A stretch of DNA of 64,000 nt from Candidatus Fukatsuia endosymbiont of Tuberolachnus salignus (GTDB taxonomy: Bacteria; Pseudomonadota; Gammaproteobacteria; Enterobacterales; Enterobacteriaceae): positions 124,001-188,000 of the forward strand of contig NZ_OZ034983.1 of assembly GCF_964030845.1 (NCBI RefSeq). The letters run 5' to 3'. The notes beneath the pieces were generated by a model. That model was not told the origin of the DNA. It did not search any database and saw only the letters and a program-made list of their open reading frames with translations. Positions 36,172 to 44,944 of the stretch are shown piece by piece. The position numbers and the translations under genes were made by a program. Within the stretch, counting starts at the first letter, position 1. Every line of letters starts with the position of its first letter.

Positions 36172-36321
36172 TCAACTCATAATCAATTCATTGAGTAACT
36201 CGTTGTTTAGGCCGACTACCTTGGCACCAACATTAACAAACAGGGTTAAATCCAGTCCGCAACACTCTTCCATCATATGCAGTGCCTTCTCTGTGGTGAT
36301 ATAGCAGGGGCGACATAACAT
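36172..36321 (-). CDS. Small hypothetical phage protein (49 aa)
   Basis: An open frame reads MLCRPCYITTEKALHMMEEC, then GLDLTLFVNVGAKVVGLNNELLNELIMS. It has an N-terminal CRPC motif and a balanced helical/beta composition. It sits between the Cro-like gene and the O-like gene, where lambdoid phages have CII or small unknown genes. Upstream ribosome site is weak. Not recognised; kept because composition and position look gene-like. Confidence 0.4.
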   Translation of the reverse strand: MLCRPCYITTEKALHMMEECCGLDLTLFVNVGAKVVGLNNELLNELIMS

Positions 36322-36514
36322 GATGGCGTTTATTTATAAAAAAAGTTTTATATCAATATATTAATGTGAATTACTACAATCAATTTATATGGCCTCTGCT
36401 ATATGACGGTATCCATTAAGTAGTCTTTCCCTTGTTGGTTAAAGTGTGTAACGTTCATTCACCAGGGAAAAGGCCATCTGGGTTATTAAAGTTCAATATG
36501 GTTGGTATCTTGGG

Positions 36515-36739
36515 TTAGGCCACTTGTAATTCAGGCCATATTGAAACCCAATCAATACGTAAATCACGACGAGTAACAGTGCCTTCGGTAATCAGTTCTA
36601 TCTCAACACACCTTGCCGGTGAAATTGATGCAGTTCCAGAAGCCATTTGCGATAAAAATGAAGGAGATACCCTTAACTTTTTCGCAAATACTTTATGTCC
36701 ACCAGGCTCAAGGGAGTCTAGATATTCCTTTAGTCTCAT
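36515..36739 (-). CDS. Cro/YdaS-like phage repressor
   Basis: 74 residues with a helix-turn-helix (FAKKLRVSPSFLSQMASGTASISPARCVEIELITEGTVTRRDLRIDW). The 'ARCVEIExxTxGxVTRxDLRPDW' ending is diagnostic of the Cro/YdaS-type family. A strong ribosome site AAGGAGG precedes ATG 36739. It is divergent from the gene at 36834 and shares the inverted repeat at 36761-36790. Role: repress the CI-like gene and commit to lytic growth. Confidence 0.85.
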   Translation of the reverse strand: MRLKEYLDSLEPGGHKVFAKKLRVSPSFLSQMASGTASISPARCVEIELITEGTVTRRDLRIDWVSIWPELQVA

Positions 36740-36760
36740 TCATACCTCCTTAAATCGACG

Positions 36761-36790
36761 CTATTAGTTTATTCAAAAATAAACTAATAG
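36761..36790. promoter_or_regulatory. Perfect inverted-repeat operator between divergent repressors
   Basis: CTATTAGTTTAT (36761-36772) and ATAAACTAATAG (36779-36790) form a perfect 12-bp inverted repeat around TCAAAA, between the Cro-like and CI-like genes. It is the obvious candidate for a shared operator. Confidence 0.75.
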
Positions 36791-36833
36791 TAAAGTATTT
36801 GATTGTTTAGCAATAACTAAAGATAATCCATTT

Positions 36834-37205
36834 ATGGAAATGAAAGAAATTCGGCGACAACGCTTAAAAAAATGGTTTGAAAATCGTCCTTTGCCTCAGA
36901 GGGAGAAGAGTTATTTCTCTCAAATAATCAATGGGAAAGCGTCTTTTGGTGAAAGAGCAGCAAGACGGATAGAGCGTGCTTATGGTATGGAGTATGGTTA
37001 CCTTGATATGCATATAGACACAAATCAATGCGCTAATAGTCCGGTTGTTTTGTCTCAGCGACAAAAAATACTACTCGACATGTTTGATGGTTTACCAAAA
37101 ATAGAACAGCAAAGATTTTTACAGGAAATTACTGATAGAAAGAACGAAATTGATCAACTTGTTGACGAAATGATGGAAAAATATGGGCTGAATAAAAGAG
37201 CTTAG
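36834..37205 (+). CDS. Short CI-like HTH repressor
   Basis: 123 residues. N-terminal helix-turn-helix (RRQRLKKWFENRPLPQREKSYFSQIINGKASFGERAARRIERAYGMEYGYLD), as in phage CI/C2-type repressors; the rest is helical (QRQKILLDMFDGLPKIEQQRFLQEITDRKNEIDQLVDEMMEKYG). There is no LexA/CI-type protease domain, so it would not be inactivated by RecA-driven cleavage. This can be a natural short form. Divergent from the Cro-like gene across the operator. Confidence 0.7.
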   Translation: MEMKEIRRQRLKKWFENRPLPQREKSYFSQIINGKASFGERAARRIERAYGMEYGYLDMHIDTNQCANSPVVLSQRQKILLDMFDGLPKIEQQRFLQEITDRKNEIDQLVDEMMEKYGLNKRA

Positions 37206-37314
37206 CAAGATCATCGTTGTAATGTTGAAAAGCATTTACTGTAGACACAAAAAATGTATGACGTCAATTACTTTGGCTGCCCGTTTTTTGGTTATGCAAT
37301 AAGGTGTTTTCGGT

Positions 37315-37520
37315 TGTTTATTGCGTTTTTTTGCGATAGCTTTCTCCCTGTGGTTCAAAGATATAAGCATGATGCACCCATCTATCTACAGCGGCGACGG
37401 TCATCAGCTTGTCGCTGAAAACCGCTTCCCAAGCACTGAATGGCTGATTGGCGGTGACAACCAGGCTAGCACGCTCATAACGGCAGGCGATGAGTTCGAG
37501 CAGAACGCTGGTTTCTGTGT
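37315..37520 (-). pseudogene. IS21-family istB, C-terminal fragment
   Basis: The minus strand reads ETSVLLELIACRYERASLVV, then TANQPFSAWEAVFSDKLMTVAAVDRWVHHAYIFEPQGESYRKK, the C-terminal end of the IS21 helper ATPase IstB. The preceding half of the same gene lies at 38640-39076; an IS630-type element sits between the two halves. Confidence 0.8.
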
Positions 37521-37529
37521 TGTCTCATT

Positions 37530-38565
37530 TATACCCATCCAACTTGAAGGTACGGGGTGGAAGGTTTGAAAATTATCGTTAATTCTACCTCTGAGAAAGG
37601 GAGCAATTTTTGCCAATGTACTATCGAAAGATTCGGCTATAGCGTCACGAAACTCTTTGGCGGAAGAGAAAAATCGATTGTTTCTGACTTGTTCATTCAT
37701 CACCTTCCATAAACGCTCTATGGGATTAAGATTGGGGCTATAAGGAGGTAAATAATGGAGCATGATACCCTTCTCTAATGCGGCGTCTTTGACTCGCTGA
37801 CTGCAATGATAGCCAGAATTATCTAAAATGGTGTGTATCTTTTGTGCATCAGGATAAGCGGTTTTGAGCTGTTCAAAAAAAGCGACGGTGGTGTCTGAAT
37901 TCACCTGCTCAGGACGGGCACTGACAACCTTCATTGTGCTCAATTCTATAGCCCCCATGACATTAACCCGTGTTTTTCCCCCGTTTTGACCAGCAGCTTA
38001 TCTTTGCCTTTCCTTATCCAACCGCAGACCACTTTGGTGGCCATCGTTGGATGGGCTGAATCGATAAAAACAAGGGGTTCATGCTCAGGAACGCTATCTA
38101 GCAAAGAGAAATAAGATGTGATAAACGCTTCTTGCTGAGCAACATCCACTTTAGCCGGAGTCGCTTTGGGCTGCTTATAGCTAAAATAATGCGCTTTCAG
38201 CCATTTGGTCATGCCAGATACGGTGTAACAGATGCCAAATTGGGTTTCCACATAAGCACAGATATCTATGACGCGATAAGTCATGCTTTCAATGTGTTTT
38301 TCAAGCAAGGAAGCTTCATGCACGCTCAACTTACTATACGAGCCGCCATTTTCAGGCTTTAATTTTTCGTCTGAGAGCCAATCCGTTACAGGTTGCCTCA
38401 CTGTTTCTTCATGAATACGTAATGCTTGGGCAATCGCTTTGGTATTCCAGTCTTCATTTTCAACAACACAGCTTTGATTCTATCTCGAACACGGCCATCG
38501 TGTCCGTAACGATGAAGGCGCTCCAAATCTTGTTTTTGAGAGACTGTCAGTGGGTTTATCTTCAT
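37530..38565 (-). mobile_element. IS630-family element inserted in istB, transposase with two frameshifts
   Basis: An IS630 transposase from ATG 38565 (MKINPLTVSQKQDLERLHRYGHDGRVRDRIKAVLLK) broken by a shift near 38455-38470, continuing as NEDWNTKAIAQALRIHEETVRQPVTDWL (frame ending at 37946), and broken again at the G-run near 37980 (KTG to GGKTRVNVMGAIEL). The catalytic part includes LVFIDSAHP, TILDNSGYHC and YSPNLNPIERLWK. After FLRGRINDNFQTFHP the frame runs into istB sequence read in another frame, so the element ends near 37530. With two breaks it is probably inactive. It is distinct from the IS630 copy at 636-1458. Confidence 0.82.
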
Positions 38566-38639
38566 GCCCTCATTTTCAATCTATTTGAGAAAATTTTCCA
38601 GTGGTTTTGATGGCGATGAGTATAACATACCTAAGAGCG

Positions 38640-39076
38640 TCTATCATCCGCACCCGGTAACGATCAAGTTTCATCAGCATCTGATTCAGTTTTAATGCTT
38701 TTTTGGCAACCTGTAATTCCTGAACTCATGCGGTAGCACTGTAAAACCTGGCACGTATTCCCTGACGAACGTTCCCGTCGACAATCGCGGCTGCCAGAGG
38801 CGTTCTGCCCACCCTGCTCGGCCCAAAAAGCAGCACATTATGGCACTCATCTAGCCAGTCACTGCTGTTGCACAATGGCCCCACTTGTGCTCCGTTGAGT
38901 GAGGGGAATACCTGCAGGCTGAAGCTGTGCAACGTTTTGCCTGTGGGTAATTTTGACTCCTGCAGATAGCGTTTAAGCCGCGCTGTCTCACGGTGAGTGA
39001 GTTCCAACTCACATAACGTGGTGAGAAAATGAGACGGGGGCCAGCCTTCTACCAACGTGTGACACTCGGTTTTCAT
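38640..39076 (-). pseudogene. IS21-family istB, N-terminal fragment
   Basis: Reads MKTECHTLVEGWPP, LTHRETARLKRYLQESKLPTGKTLHSF, VFPSLNGAQVGPL, LLFGPSRVGRTPLAAAIVDG (degenerate Walker A), then a TGA (codon at 38728-38726) where the family has Leu, and continues VQELQVAKKALKLNQMLMKLDRYRVRMIDALRYV up to the IS630 insertion. The gene therefore has a stop, a mutated P-loop and an insertion. Its start abuts the IS5-type element upstream. Confidence 0.8.
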
Positions 39077-39149
39077 TAGACCTCTTCGGAAACTCTGATT
39101 TATCTAATTTCCATGTTATAAATTGCTGCAATCAGATTAAATAAAATTA

Positions 39150-39758
39150 GGTAATCCCCCGGCTTTGCCGGGGGACTCCGTAAGGTTTGACCGTGTGGTG
39201 CGGTCACCCGAATCTTCTATCTCGACCAAGAGATAGGAAATTCAAATGAAAGATTACCAGAGTCTTAGCCATACGAAATGGGATTGTAAGTATCACATTG
39301 TTTTTATCCCGAAAGGCCGTAAAAAAACAATATTTGGTGAAATTAGAAAGCATCTCGGTGAGATGTTTCACGAGTTAGCAAGTCAGAAGGAATGCAAAAT
39401 TATTGAAGGACATTTGATGATTGATCATATCCATATTTGCATAAGTATTCCGCCGAAATATTCAGTGTCATATGTAATGGGTTATCTAAAAGGAAAAAGT
39501 GCAATCTCAATCGTACGACGGTTTATGGGTAAAGTCCGGAATTATAGTGGTGAGAATTTTTGGGCTAGAGGTTACTTTGTATCTACAGTGGGTTTGAACG
39601 AAGAGCTGATACGAGCTTACATTCGATACCAAGAAAAACAAGACAATCATTATGAACAATTGAAGCTTAGGATGTAATGACCGCCTTCAGGCGGTTCAAG
39701 GTTTGTTGGCCTCTTCTAGGGGCTAATAATTAAAGCCCCCGGCTTTGCCGGGGGATAT
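39150..39758 (+). mobile_element. tnpA: IS200/IS605-family element with TnpA (39246-39677)
   Basis: TnpA of 143 residues: SLSHTKWDCKYHIVFIPKGRKK, the HUH motif IDHIHICISIPP, YLKGKSAISI, and the catalytic tyrosine region RAYIRYQEKQDNHYEQLKL. It is a single-strand transposase. Identical 19-bp hairpins (CCCCCGGCTTTGCCGGGGG) lie at 39156-39174 and 39736-39754, marking the ends. The element sits in the 3' part of the IS5-type transposase gene, whose tail resumes on the other side. The TnpA frame is intact. Confidence 0.92.
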
Positions 39759-40590
39759 TTACTCGTAATCCAAAACGTTTTCGCCTGTTTCGATAACGAT
39801 CTGATACGATTTTAAATCGTTTAATCATACCAATGACATTTTCGTTTAATACACGCTGGCTTGATAACTCACGATTGTTGCGTTTATCTTCTTTTGTTAA
39901 GGGATTTTTCTTTGTCTTTTTCTTAGGCAACGCCGAGTTTGAATGGATCTTGCCAAGCCCTTGGTAACCTGTATCTGTCACTGTTTTGATTTCAGGATGT
40001 ATTCGCACGCCAGACTCTTTGAACAACCTAAAATCATGACGCCTCCCATGAGTAAAGCTTGTACAGATGACTGCTTTGCTTTTTTTATCGACGATCACTT
40101 GGGTTTTTAAGGTGGGTCGTTTCTTTTTTCCTGAGTAAAACTGCTTTTGTTTTTTTTGGGACGTTCAATCGGCGTTTCTGTGGCATCAATAAGAACGAGC
40201 TCATACTCCCTATCACTTTTTAATAAAGCTTTGCGTCCAGGGAGTGCAAAATCAGGATGCTTTATTAGCGTATTTTCTATCCATTTAATCGTTTCATAGC
40301 AGGTGCTCTCACTCACCCCATCGCTTCGGCTAACATGAAAATAAGTGCGATATTCCCGTAGATACTCAAGGGCCATTAATGAGCGATCTTCTAAACCCAG
40401 CTTGGGTTTCCGACCTCCTTTCCCTTGCTTACATTTATCTGCTTCATTCAATATCTTTATCATCTTTTCAAATGTACTGCGTTTAACTCCGGTTAAGCGC
40501 CGAAATTTTTCCTCTTCCAATACCTTTATTTGTTCATATTTCATGGGGGCTCCTTGTTCAGGAGATTTTTACCAACATTCCTACATGAAT

Positions 40591-40697
40591 GCTATAGCAG
40601 GCGCCGTATCAGTTGATTATGAAAATCAGAAATAACATATTGATATTAATTAATATTTATTAACAAAAGTGATCACGTTACATGGCGCCTGCTATAG
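40591..40697. repeat. 107-bp MITE-like palindromic element within the IS5-type element
   Basis: CTATAGCAGGCGCC (40592-40605) and GGCGCCTGCTATAG (40684-40697) are perfect 14-bp terminal inverted repeats. No coding capacity. The right half (40653-40695) matches, in inverted orientation, the sequence at 48714-48757 at the end of the SopD-like gene with few mismatches, so it is a dispersed family. Confidence 0.75.
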
Positions 40698-40713
40698 TTT
40701 CCGAAGAGGTCTA

Positions 40714-41197
40714 TTGCCTACTGTTTTGAGTCTGATGATTTACATCTACAAATAACATTAAAAATATATAAATTAGTCAACTAGTTAATTAAATAATAAT
40801 TTTTATTTACTATTAACTTGACTAATGGTTTATTATTTTATAAATTAATACTATCAATACAGCGGCCAAGGAAGGGAGAAAATAAAATGCGAGAAAAAGG
40901 GAAGATATAGTCAAAAAAATAACATATTAACAACTTTAGTGGACTCTGATGTAAACCGCTTACACGGATGCTCTTTAACATTTTGAACTCTCACTTTAAC
41001 CGGTAAGACCAGAACCCGATGGTTTTGGGATGAGGTGAAGGCGCGGGCTGACGCGTACGTAAATTCAGCCGTGGTTTAATTTTCTATACGTAATGAATGC
41101 ACCCTTGTCAGATGTAAGAACTGAACACCTCAGTGACAACATGCAGGATATCAGTACCTGCCATCTCATCCCTAATCCACTGAATTGGAGTTGTTTT
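40714..41197. other. AT-rich intergenic region, no gene seen
   Basis: About 480 bp following the IS5-type element. Very AT-rich from 40740 to 40870, then more balanced. No convincing gene or RNA was recognised; the short frame starting at 41093 has a weak start and only its end (41198-41308) looks gene-like. Confidence 0.4.
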
Positions 41198-41308
41198 ATG
41201 GTAACCATAATCTGGAAGCCCTCTAAGGGCCCCGCAAAAAGTCGCTACAAAGCTCGTCGGGCTGTTTTAGTCGCTCAGCGCCGTAAAGATAGGGCGGTTA
41301 GCACGTAA
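41198..41308 (+). CDS. Small basic peptide (36 aa), hypothetical
   Basis: MVTIIWKPSKGPAKSRYKAR, then RAVLVAQRRKDRAVST, preceded by GGAG at 8-nt spacing (41186-41189). It is highly basic (Lys/Arg-rich), suggesting nucleic-acid binding. Not recognised. It is in the decayed region before the Ash-like and HTH genes and may belong to a satellite-phage-like segment. Confidence 0.35.
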   Translation: MVTIIWKPSKGPAKSRYKARRAVLVAQRRKDRAVST

Positions 41309-41350
41309 AATTGAACTGGCACTCATGGGTGGCAAAAAGCATATATTCAA

Positions 41351-41502
41351 TAGACTTGTTGCCTAATAGTATATTGATGTTTATTAAGCAACAGTGGGCG
41401 TCATAGAAGGGCCTCTAAGCGATTTTTTCGCACGAGGTAATGCAAAACGCACCCCTAAAAATGCCTAAAAAATGTTCGCTTATTTATTAGGCAACAAGTC
41501 TA
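41351..41502. repeat. 152-bp MITE with perfect 18-bp terminal inverted repeats
   Basis: TAGACTTGTTGCCTAATA (41351-41368) and TATTAGGCAACAAGTCTA (41485-41502) are perfect inverted repeats. The interior has no coding frame. A partial match to the end (TTAGGCAACAAACT) occurs near 44600. It is a non-autonomous transposable element; the parent transposase is not in this window. Confidence 0.85.
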
Positions 41503-41785
41503 ATGCATTACCATTTCCTTCTCTACGTGATTATTAGCAAGGAGATAGCCTAAACAATCGCTTGCTCCCTGATGTATGGTTGTATCACAACACAGACAAC
41601 AGAAAAAGCAACGTTACGGCACGTTAATAGGGGAGAATGAATGATGGAAAAAATCATCGATGAGTGTGACCATCTCACCTTAGGAAAATCAGCAATTTCA
41701 ATATATTTTAAAAATTTATAGGGTATCAAATACAAGTTGTGTCATAGCGAAGTCCTTCTTCAGCTCAGAGTTTTAATTCATTATA

Positions 41786-41986
41786 TTGACGAAAGTATTA
41801 ACTGTGGGCTATATATCACCAGGCACCTGCAAAATCAGGTGTAGGGATTTGCACCCCAGATATCTAACAAGGCGCATGCATGCCGCGCCAGACGTGGTTT
41901 TTTTGTGCGTAAATCCTGCACACCATCTGAAATGGTGGGTTGGATGGGGGAGTCGAAAGGCTCGCCGGGGCCTTGTTAGCCGGTAG
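41786..41986 (+). CDS. Ash-like phage protein fragment
   Basis: A 66-residue frame containing RRMHAAPDVVFLCVNPAHHLKWWVGWGSRKARRG, which resembles the Ash family of P4-like phages (small proteins with a conserved 'RFLxVxxxRHxxWxxVGxAGxxQ' core). DNA after the stop ends in CCTAACAAGGAAATCATCATG, as often seen after ash-like regions. It is likely a remnant of a satellite prophage. The family call is tentative. Confidence 0.35.
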   Translation: MTKVLTVGYISPGTCKIRCRDLHPRYLTRRMHAAPDVVFLCVNPAHHLKWWVGWGSRKARRGLVSR

Positions 41987-42392
41987 TGCAAACCCTGTTC
42001 AGCTCACCGCCATTAAGTAGAGTTTTGCACCTCTAAGCGGTGATTATCCTAACCTAACAAGGAAATCATCATGACGTTACTCTTACTTTTCACAATTAAT
42101 CGGTGTCCAAGGCGACGAGGACTTCATTAAATTTTCACCTGTTTTTCAGCAAAAAGGCACCGAACGCTTGTACACACTCTACCAAAAGGAACATTGCATT
42201 GAAAAACAACGAAGCGGGTAGCCTACCACAAAAAATCTTCTGTACCACAACATAACTCAACAACGGAGAAGAATGATAACCTAGAAAATAGCTCAATCAG
42301 TGACGGCGACGTACAAAATTTTAAATAGCGCTAACAGAGGCGGTTCCAGCCACCCCTGTCAGCTAACCACCACAACCTTATGGGAGGCTGTA

Positions 42393-42662
42393 ATGGCTAC
42401 TTTCGATATTACTCAATTTCCCGAATTACGGGAAGTCTTTCCTGAATTAACTCCAGCCCAATTTGAAACAGGATTACTTTTTTCATTAGGCGTGTCTCAA
42501 AAAAACATTGCTTTGTTACGTTCAGTATCATACCCCGTGGTAAAAAAAACGTTAGCTCAGGCAAAGAGCAAATTTGAGCCCTATTCACTCTATGGTCTTT
42601 TCACTGTGTTTCATGTACGTCTTGTACTCTTCGCATTACAGGAATGTAAACAGCGCGAATAG
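42393..42662 (+). CDS. Small LuxR/sigma-type HTH protein
   Basis: 89 residues from the ATG at 42393, with a good ribosome site (GGGAGG). It reads MATFDITQFPELREVFPELT, PAQFETGLLFSLGVSQKNIALLRSVSYPVVKKTLAQAKSKFEP, then YGLFTVFHVRLVLFAL. 'T-x-x-Q-x-E-x-x-L-L-F-S-L-G-x-S-x-x-x-I-A' is a GerE/LuxR-type helix-turn-helix without a sensing domain. It is the first gene of a three-gene set with a membrane peptide and a PAS-LuxR regulator, and has a decayed duplicate at 44002. Probably a regulator; target unknown. Confidence 0.6.
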   Translation: MATFDITQFPELREVFPELTPAQFETGLLFSLGVSQKNIALLRSVSYPVVKKTLAQAKSKFEPYSLYGLFTVFHVRLVLFALQECKQRE

Positions 42663-42795
42663 AAACGGTAGCGCCCTTATCACAAAAAAGAGAATAAAGA
42701 TAGACTCCTCAGAGGAGTCTAGTAACCTTCATCTTTTTCATTAACATTCACTCTCACTAAGTAATTCACCCTATCCATTTGAGGAGGTCATTGTG

Positions 42796-42900
42796 ATGAA
42801 TGAATCCATTGTTGTTGACATAATATTATGGGTAGCCGGCCTACTATTTTGTTTAACTTTGATAACGTGGATTATCCATGAAGCCGTTCCTAAAAAATGA
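42796..42900 (+). CDS. Single-pass membrane micropeptide (34 aa)
   Basis: MNESIVVDIILWVAGLLFCL, then TLITWIIHEAVPKK, preceded by a perfect GAGGAGG ribosome site at 42781-42787. One membrane helix with an acidic N-terminus and basic C-terminus. Its stop overlaps the start of the PAS-LuxR gene (ATGA at 42897-42900), so the two are translationally coupled. A damaged second copy exists at 44327. Gene-like conservation between copies argues that it is real. It might tether or tune the regulator; inference. Confidence 0.65.
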   Translation: MNESIVVDIILWVAGLLFCLTLITWIIHEAVPKK

Positions 42901-43619
42901 GAACGGATAATAACGCACAATATACGACGGATGAGATATCAAAACAGCTTATATTGCTGTGCGAAAATAGCGCTGATCCCTGGGGCATTAAAGATAATGA
43001 ATCACGCTACTTGTATGCTAATAAAGCCTGGTTTGAACTATTGAATCTTCCCGCTAATTTTAGCCTCAAAGGTCGGTTGGGCAGTGATATCCCGCACCTT
43101 ACCGCAAAGTTTGCCTGTTATTTTCAGGAGCATGACCGCCAAGTCCGTGAAACGCAACAAAGTCTCTCTTCACTGGATATTTATCCCTATGGGCGTAAGC
43201 AAATAGTTCAACCTTATATTTGTGAAAAATCCCCGCTTTATAATGAAGCGGGGAAATGTATAGGGATTATTTTCCATAGCAGAAAATGCGCTTTCTTTTC
43301 TGCGTTGCAATGCATTAATGGAGAGCTACCTCATTTACCGGTTTTTCATCCAACAAAAAAATTGTTTTCTAAAAAAGAACTTGAGGTGATATTTTTTGCT
43401 TTATATTCTCTGAGTGCTAAAGAGATAGCCAAAAAACTACATCTTTCTCACCGAACCATAGAAAACACATTACAAAAAATATATCGAAAAGCAGGAATCC
43501 ATTTTTTAAATCAATTAATCACATTTTGCAAAACAAAAGGTTTAGATAACTACATCCCACCCCAATTTCTCCCTATAGGTAGTCAACCGATTGGCTTGGG
43601 TGTTAAAAGCCTATCCTAA
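42897..43619 (+). CDS. PAS-LuxR transcriptional regulator
   Basis: 240 residues. The N-terminal PAS sensor (about 15-130) includes DPWGIKDNESRYLYANKAWFELLNLP and DIYPYGRKQIVQPYICEKSPLYNEAGKCIGIIFHSR. The C-terminal LuxR/GerE DNA-binding domain (about 155-220) includes LFSKKELEVIFFALYSLSAKEIAKKLHLSHRTIENTLQKIYRKAGI. PAS domains sense redox, ligands or partner proteins. Coupled to the membrane micropeptide upstream. It appears intact, whereas the downstream duplicate of its neighbours lacks this gene. Target genes unknown. Confidence 0.85.
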   Translation: MRTDNNAQYTTDEISKQLILLCENSADPWGIKDNESRYLYANKAWFELLNLPANFSLKGRLGSDIPHLTAKFACYFQEHDRQVRETQQSLSSLDIYPYGRKQIVQPYICEKSPLYNEAGKCIGIIFHSRKCAFFSALQCINGELPHLPVFHPTKKLFSKKELEVIFFALYSLSAKEIAKKLHLSHRTIENTLQKIYRKAGIHFLNQLITFCKTKGLDNYIPPQFLPIGSQPIGLGVKSLS

Positions 43620-44001
43620 AGGTGGGTATTGGATAGTCTCGATCAAAGAAGTGGGTAACCTCCAATTCAATTTGAAGCTCCGAACTACTCAGCAACAACG
43701 GCGTGAGCAATCTCTCGTGGATGAGTAACCGCTTCAAAAATACCTTGAGCGCCTATAGACAATTGACTTTACCGATCAAGAAAAGCGGCCAATCAAAAAA
43801 ACATTGGGACGAACAGCTTACCCATGAAAAACCGTTGTATCGCATCATAACTCAATGGAGAAATGAAATGACCCGCAAATAGTTCAATTGGAAACGGCGA
43901 GGCAATCGCCTTCAACATTAATTAATTTTAGATAGCGCTAACAGAAGATGGCGCAGACCACCCCTGTCAGCTAACCACCACAACCTTACCGAGAGGCTGC
44001 T

Positions 44002-44440
44002 ATGGCTGCTTTCGATATTACTCAATTTTCCGAATTGCGGGAAGTCTTTCCTGAATTAACCCTCCGTCCAATTTGAAACCGCAATGCTTTTTGTGTTGGG
44101 AATATCCCAGAAAGACATCGCAGTGTTGCGGTCAGTGTCATACCCCACAGTAAAAAAGTCGCTTTTTCAGGCAAAGAGCAAATTTGAGCCATATTCACTC
44201 TAGCGTCTTTCTACTGTGTTCCATATACGTTTTGTACTTTTCTCATTACAGAGGTAAGTCCACGCCAATAAAACGACAGCATTTTTATCATGAAATACAC
44301 ACCACTCACTTTGGGAGGGCATTGCGATGAATGAATCCATCCATTGTTGTTGACGTAGTGTTATGGGTATAGTCGGCTACTATTTTATTTAGTTGTGGTG
44401 ACATGGGTGATTCACGAGAATCGTGCCTGAAACACCAACG
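44002..44440 (+). pseudogene. Decayed duplicate of the small HTH gene and the membrane micropeptide
   Basis: From 44002 the sequence repeats 42393 onward (MAAFDITQFSELREVFPELT), then an extra base in the TTAACCCTCC stretch shifts the frame; an in-frame TAG also replaces a sense codon later. From 44327 the micropeptide is repeated (MNESI) with a four-base CATC duplication that causes a stop. Even non-coding leaders match (GCGCTAACAGA at about 42327 and 43937; CACCCCTGTCAGCTAACC). No PAS-LuxR copy follows. A segment was thus duplicated in tandem, and the second copy died. Confidence 0.85.
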
Positions 44441-44660
44441 TCAAGTACAAAAGAATATCCAACAGAGTCAGTTTTCGGATGGGGTTATGTGCTATTGATC
44501 ATAAAACAACACCAGGGAATCAATGCGCTTACCCCATCCCAAAATTGACTCATCGGATAAATCCATTAACCTTGTTGTTCAATAAGCAGTTAGCCATTGT
44601 TAGGCAACAAACTCACGCGCTAAAAAATATACTTTTGTTATTTAGCGACATGTTTATGAT

Positions 44661-44784
44661 TTTAAAGGCCACTCGCTTTCAAAAAACTGACTCCGGTCGG
44701 CTTTTTGAATACCTAAATTCTGACGTTAGAAATGGAAAAAATCATTGATGAAGGTGATCATCTATTCACACCATAACAAGTGAT
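44661..44784 (+). repeat. About 124-bp direct repeat, copy 1
   Basis: Starts TTTAAAGGCCACTC and ends CACACCATAACAAGTGAT. It is repeated at 44821-44944. Contains CTCCGGTCGGCTTTTT and a short frame MEKIIDEGDHLFTP. A shorter match (GATGGAAAAAATCATCGATG) occurs at 41642. Origin unknown. Confidence 0.85.
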
Positions 44785-44820
44785 TGCATGGCACTGCCAA
44801 AGGTTCAATATTTTTATAAT

Positions 44821-44944
44821 TTAAAAGGCCACTCATTTTCAAAAAACCAACTCCGGTCGGCTTTTTAAACACCTAAATTTTAACATCAGAAATGGAAAAA
44901 ATTATCGATGAAGATGATCATCTATTCACACCATAACAGGTGAT
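44821..44944 (+). repeat. About 124-bp direct repeat, copy 2
   Basis: Second copy of the repeat at 44661-44784 with scattered substitutions, containing the frame MEKIIDEDDHLFTP. Synonymous-looking and conservative differences in that short frame are mild evidence that it is a remnant of a coding sequence. Confidence 0.85.

Larger units (their letters stand above)
39077..40713. mobile_element. IS5-type element with 18-bp inverted repeats, interrupted by IS200 and a MITE
   Basis: The ends TAGACCTCTTCGGAAACT (39077-39094) and AGTTTCCGAAGAGGTCTA (40696-40713) are perfect 18-bp inverted repeats. The transposase on the minus strand runs from ATG 40544 through two frames (40107-40544; 39730-40098 and upstream to overlap). 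Shown are LTGVKRSTFEKMI, LVLIDATETPIERPKKNK, then VIVDKKSKAVICTSFTHGRRHDFRLF, TDTGYQGL and RYRNRRKRFGLR. The frame changes near 40110-40130 (AC-rich GAAAAAAGAAACGACCC), as in IS5-group elements that use frameshifting. The last residues, FNLIAAIYNMEIR plus stop, are found beyond the IS200 insertion (about 39105-39147). Confidence 0.85.

Noticed and set aside
37404..37528. C-terminal extension of the IS630 transposase
   Set aside because: The residues after NDNFQTFHP are istB sequence read in the wrong frame across the insertion junction.
42071..42221. Possible small broken gene (frame reading GVQGDEDFIKFSPVFQQKGT)
   Set aside because: Protein-like composition, but no intact start in that frame and no recognised family; could be a remnant, too weak to list as a feature.
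44479..44748. 89-residue open frame
   Set aside because: Poor ribosome site, no recognisable motif, and it runs into the non-coding direct repeat at 44661-44784; probably chance.
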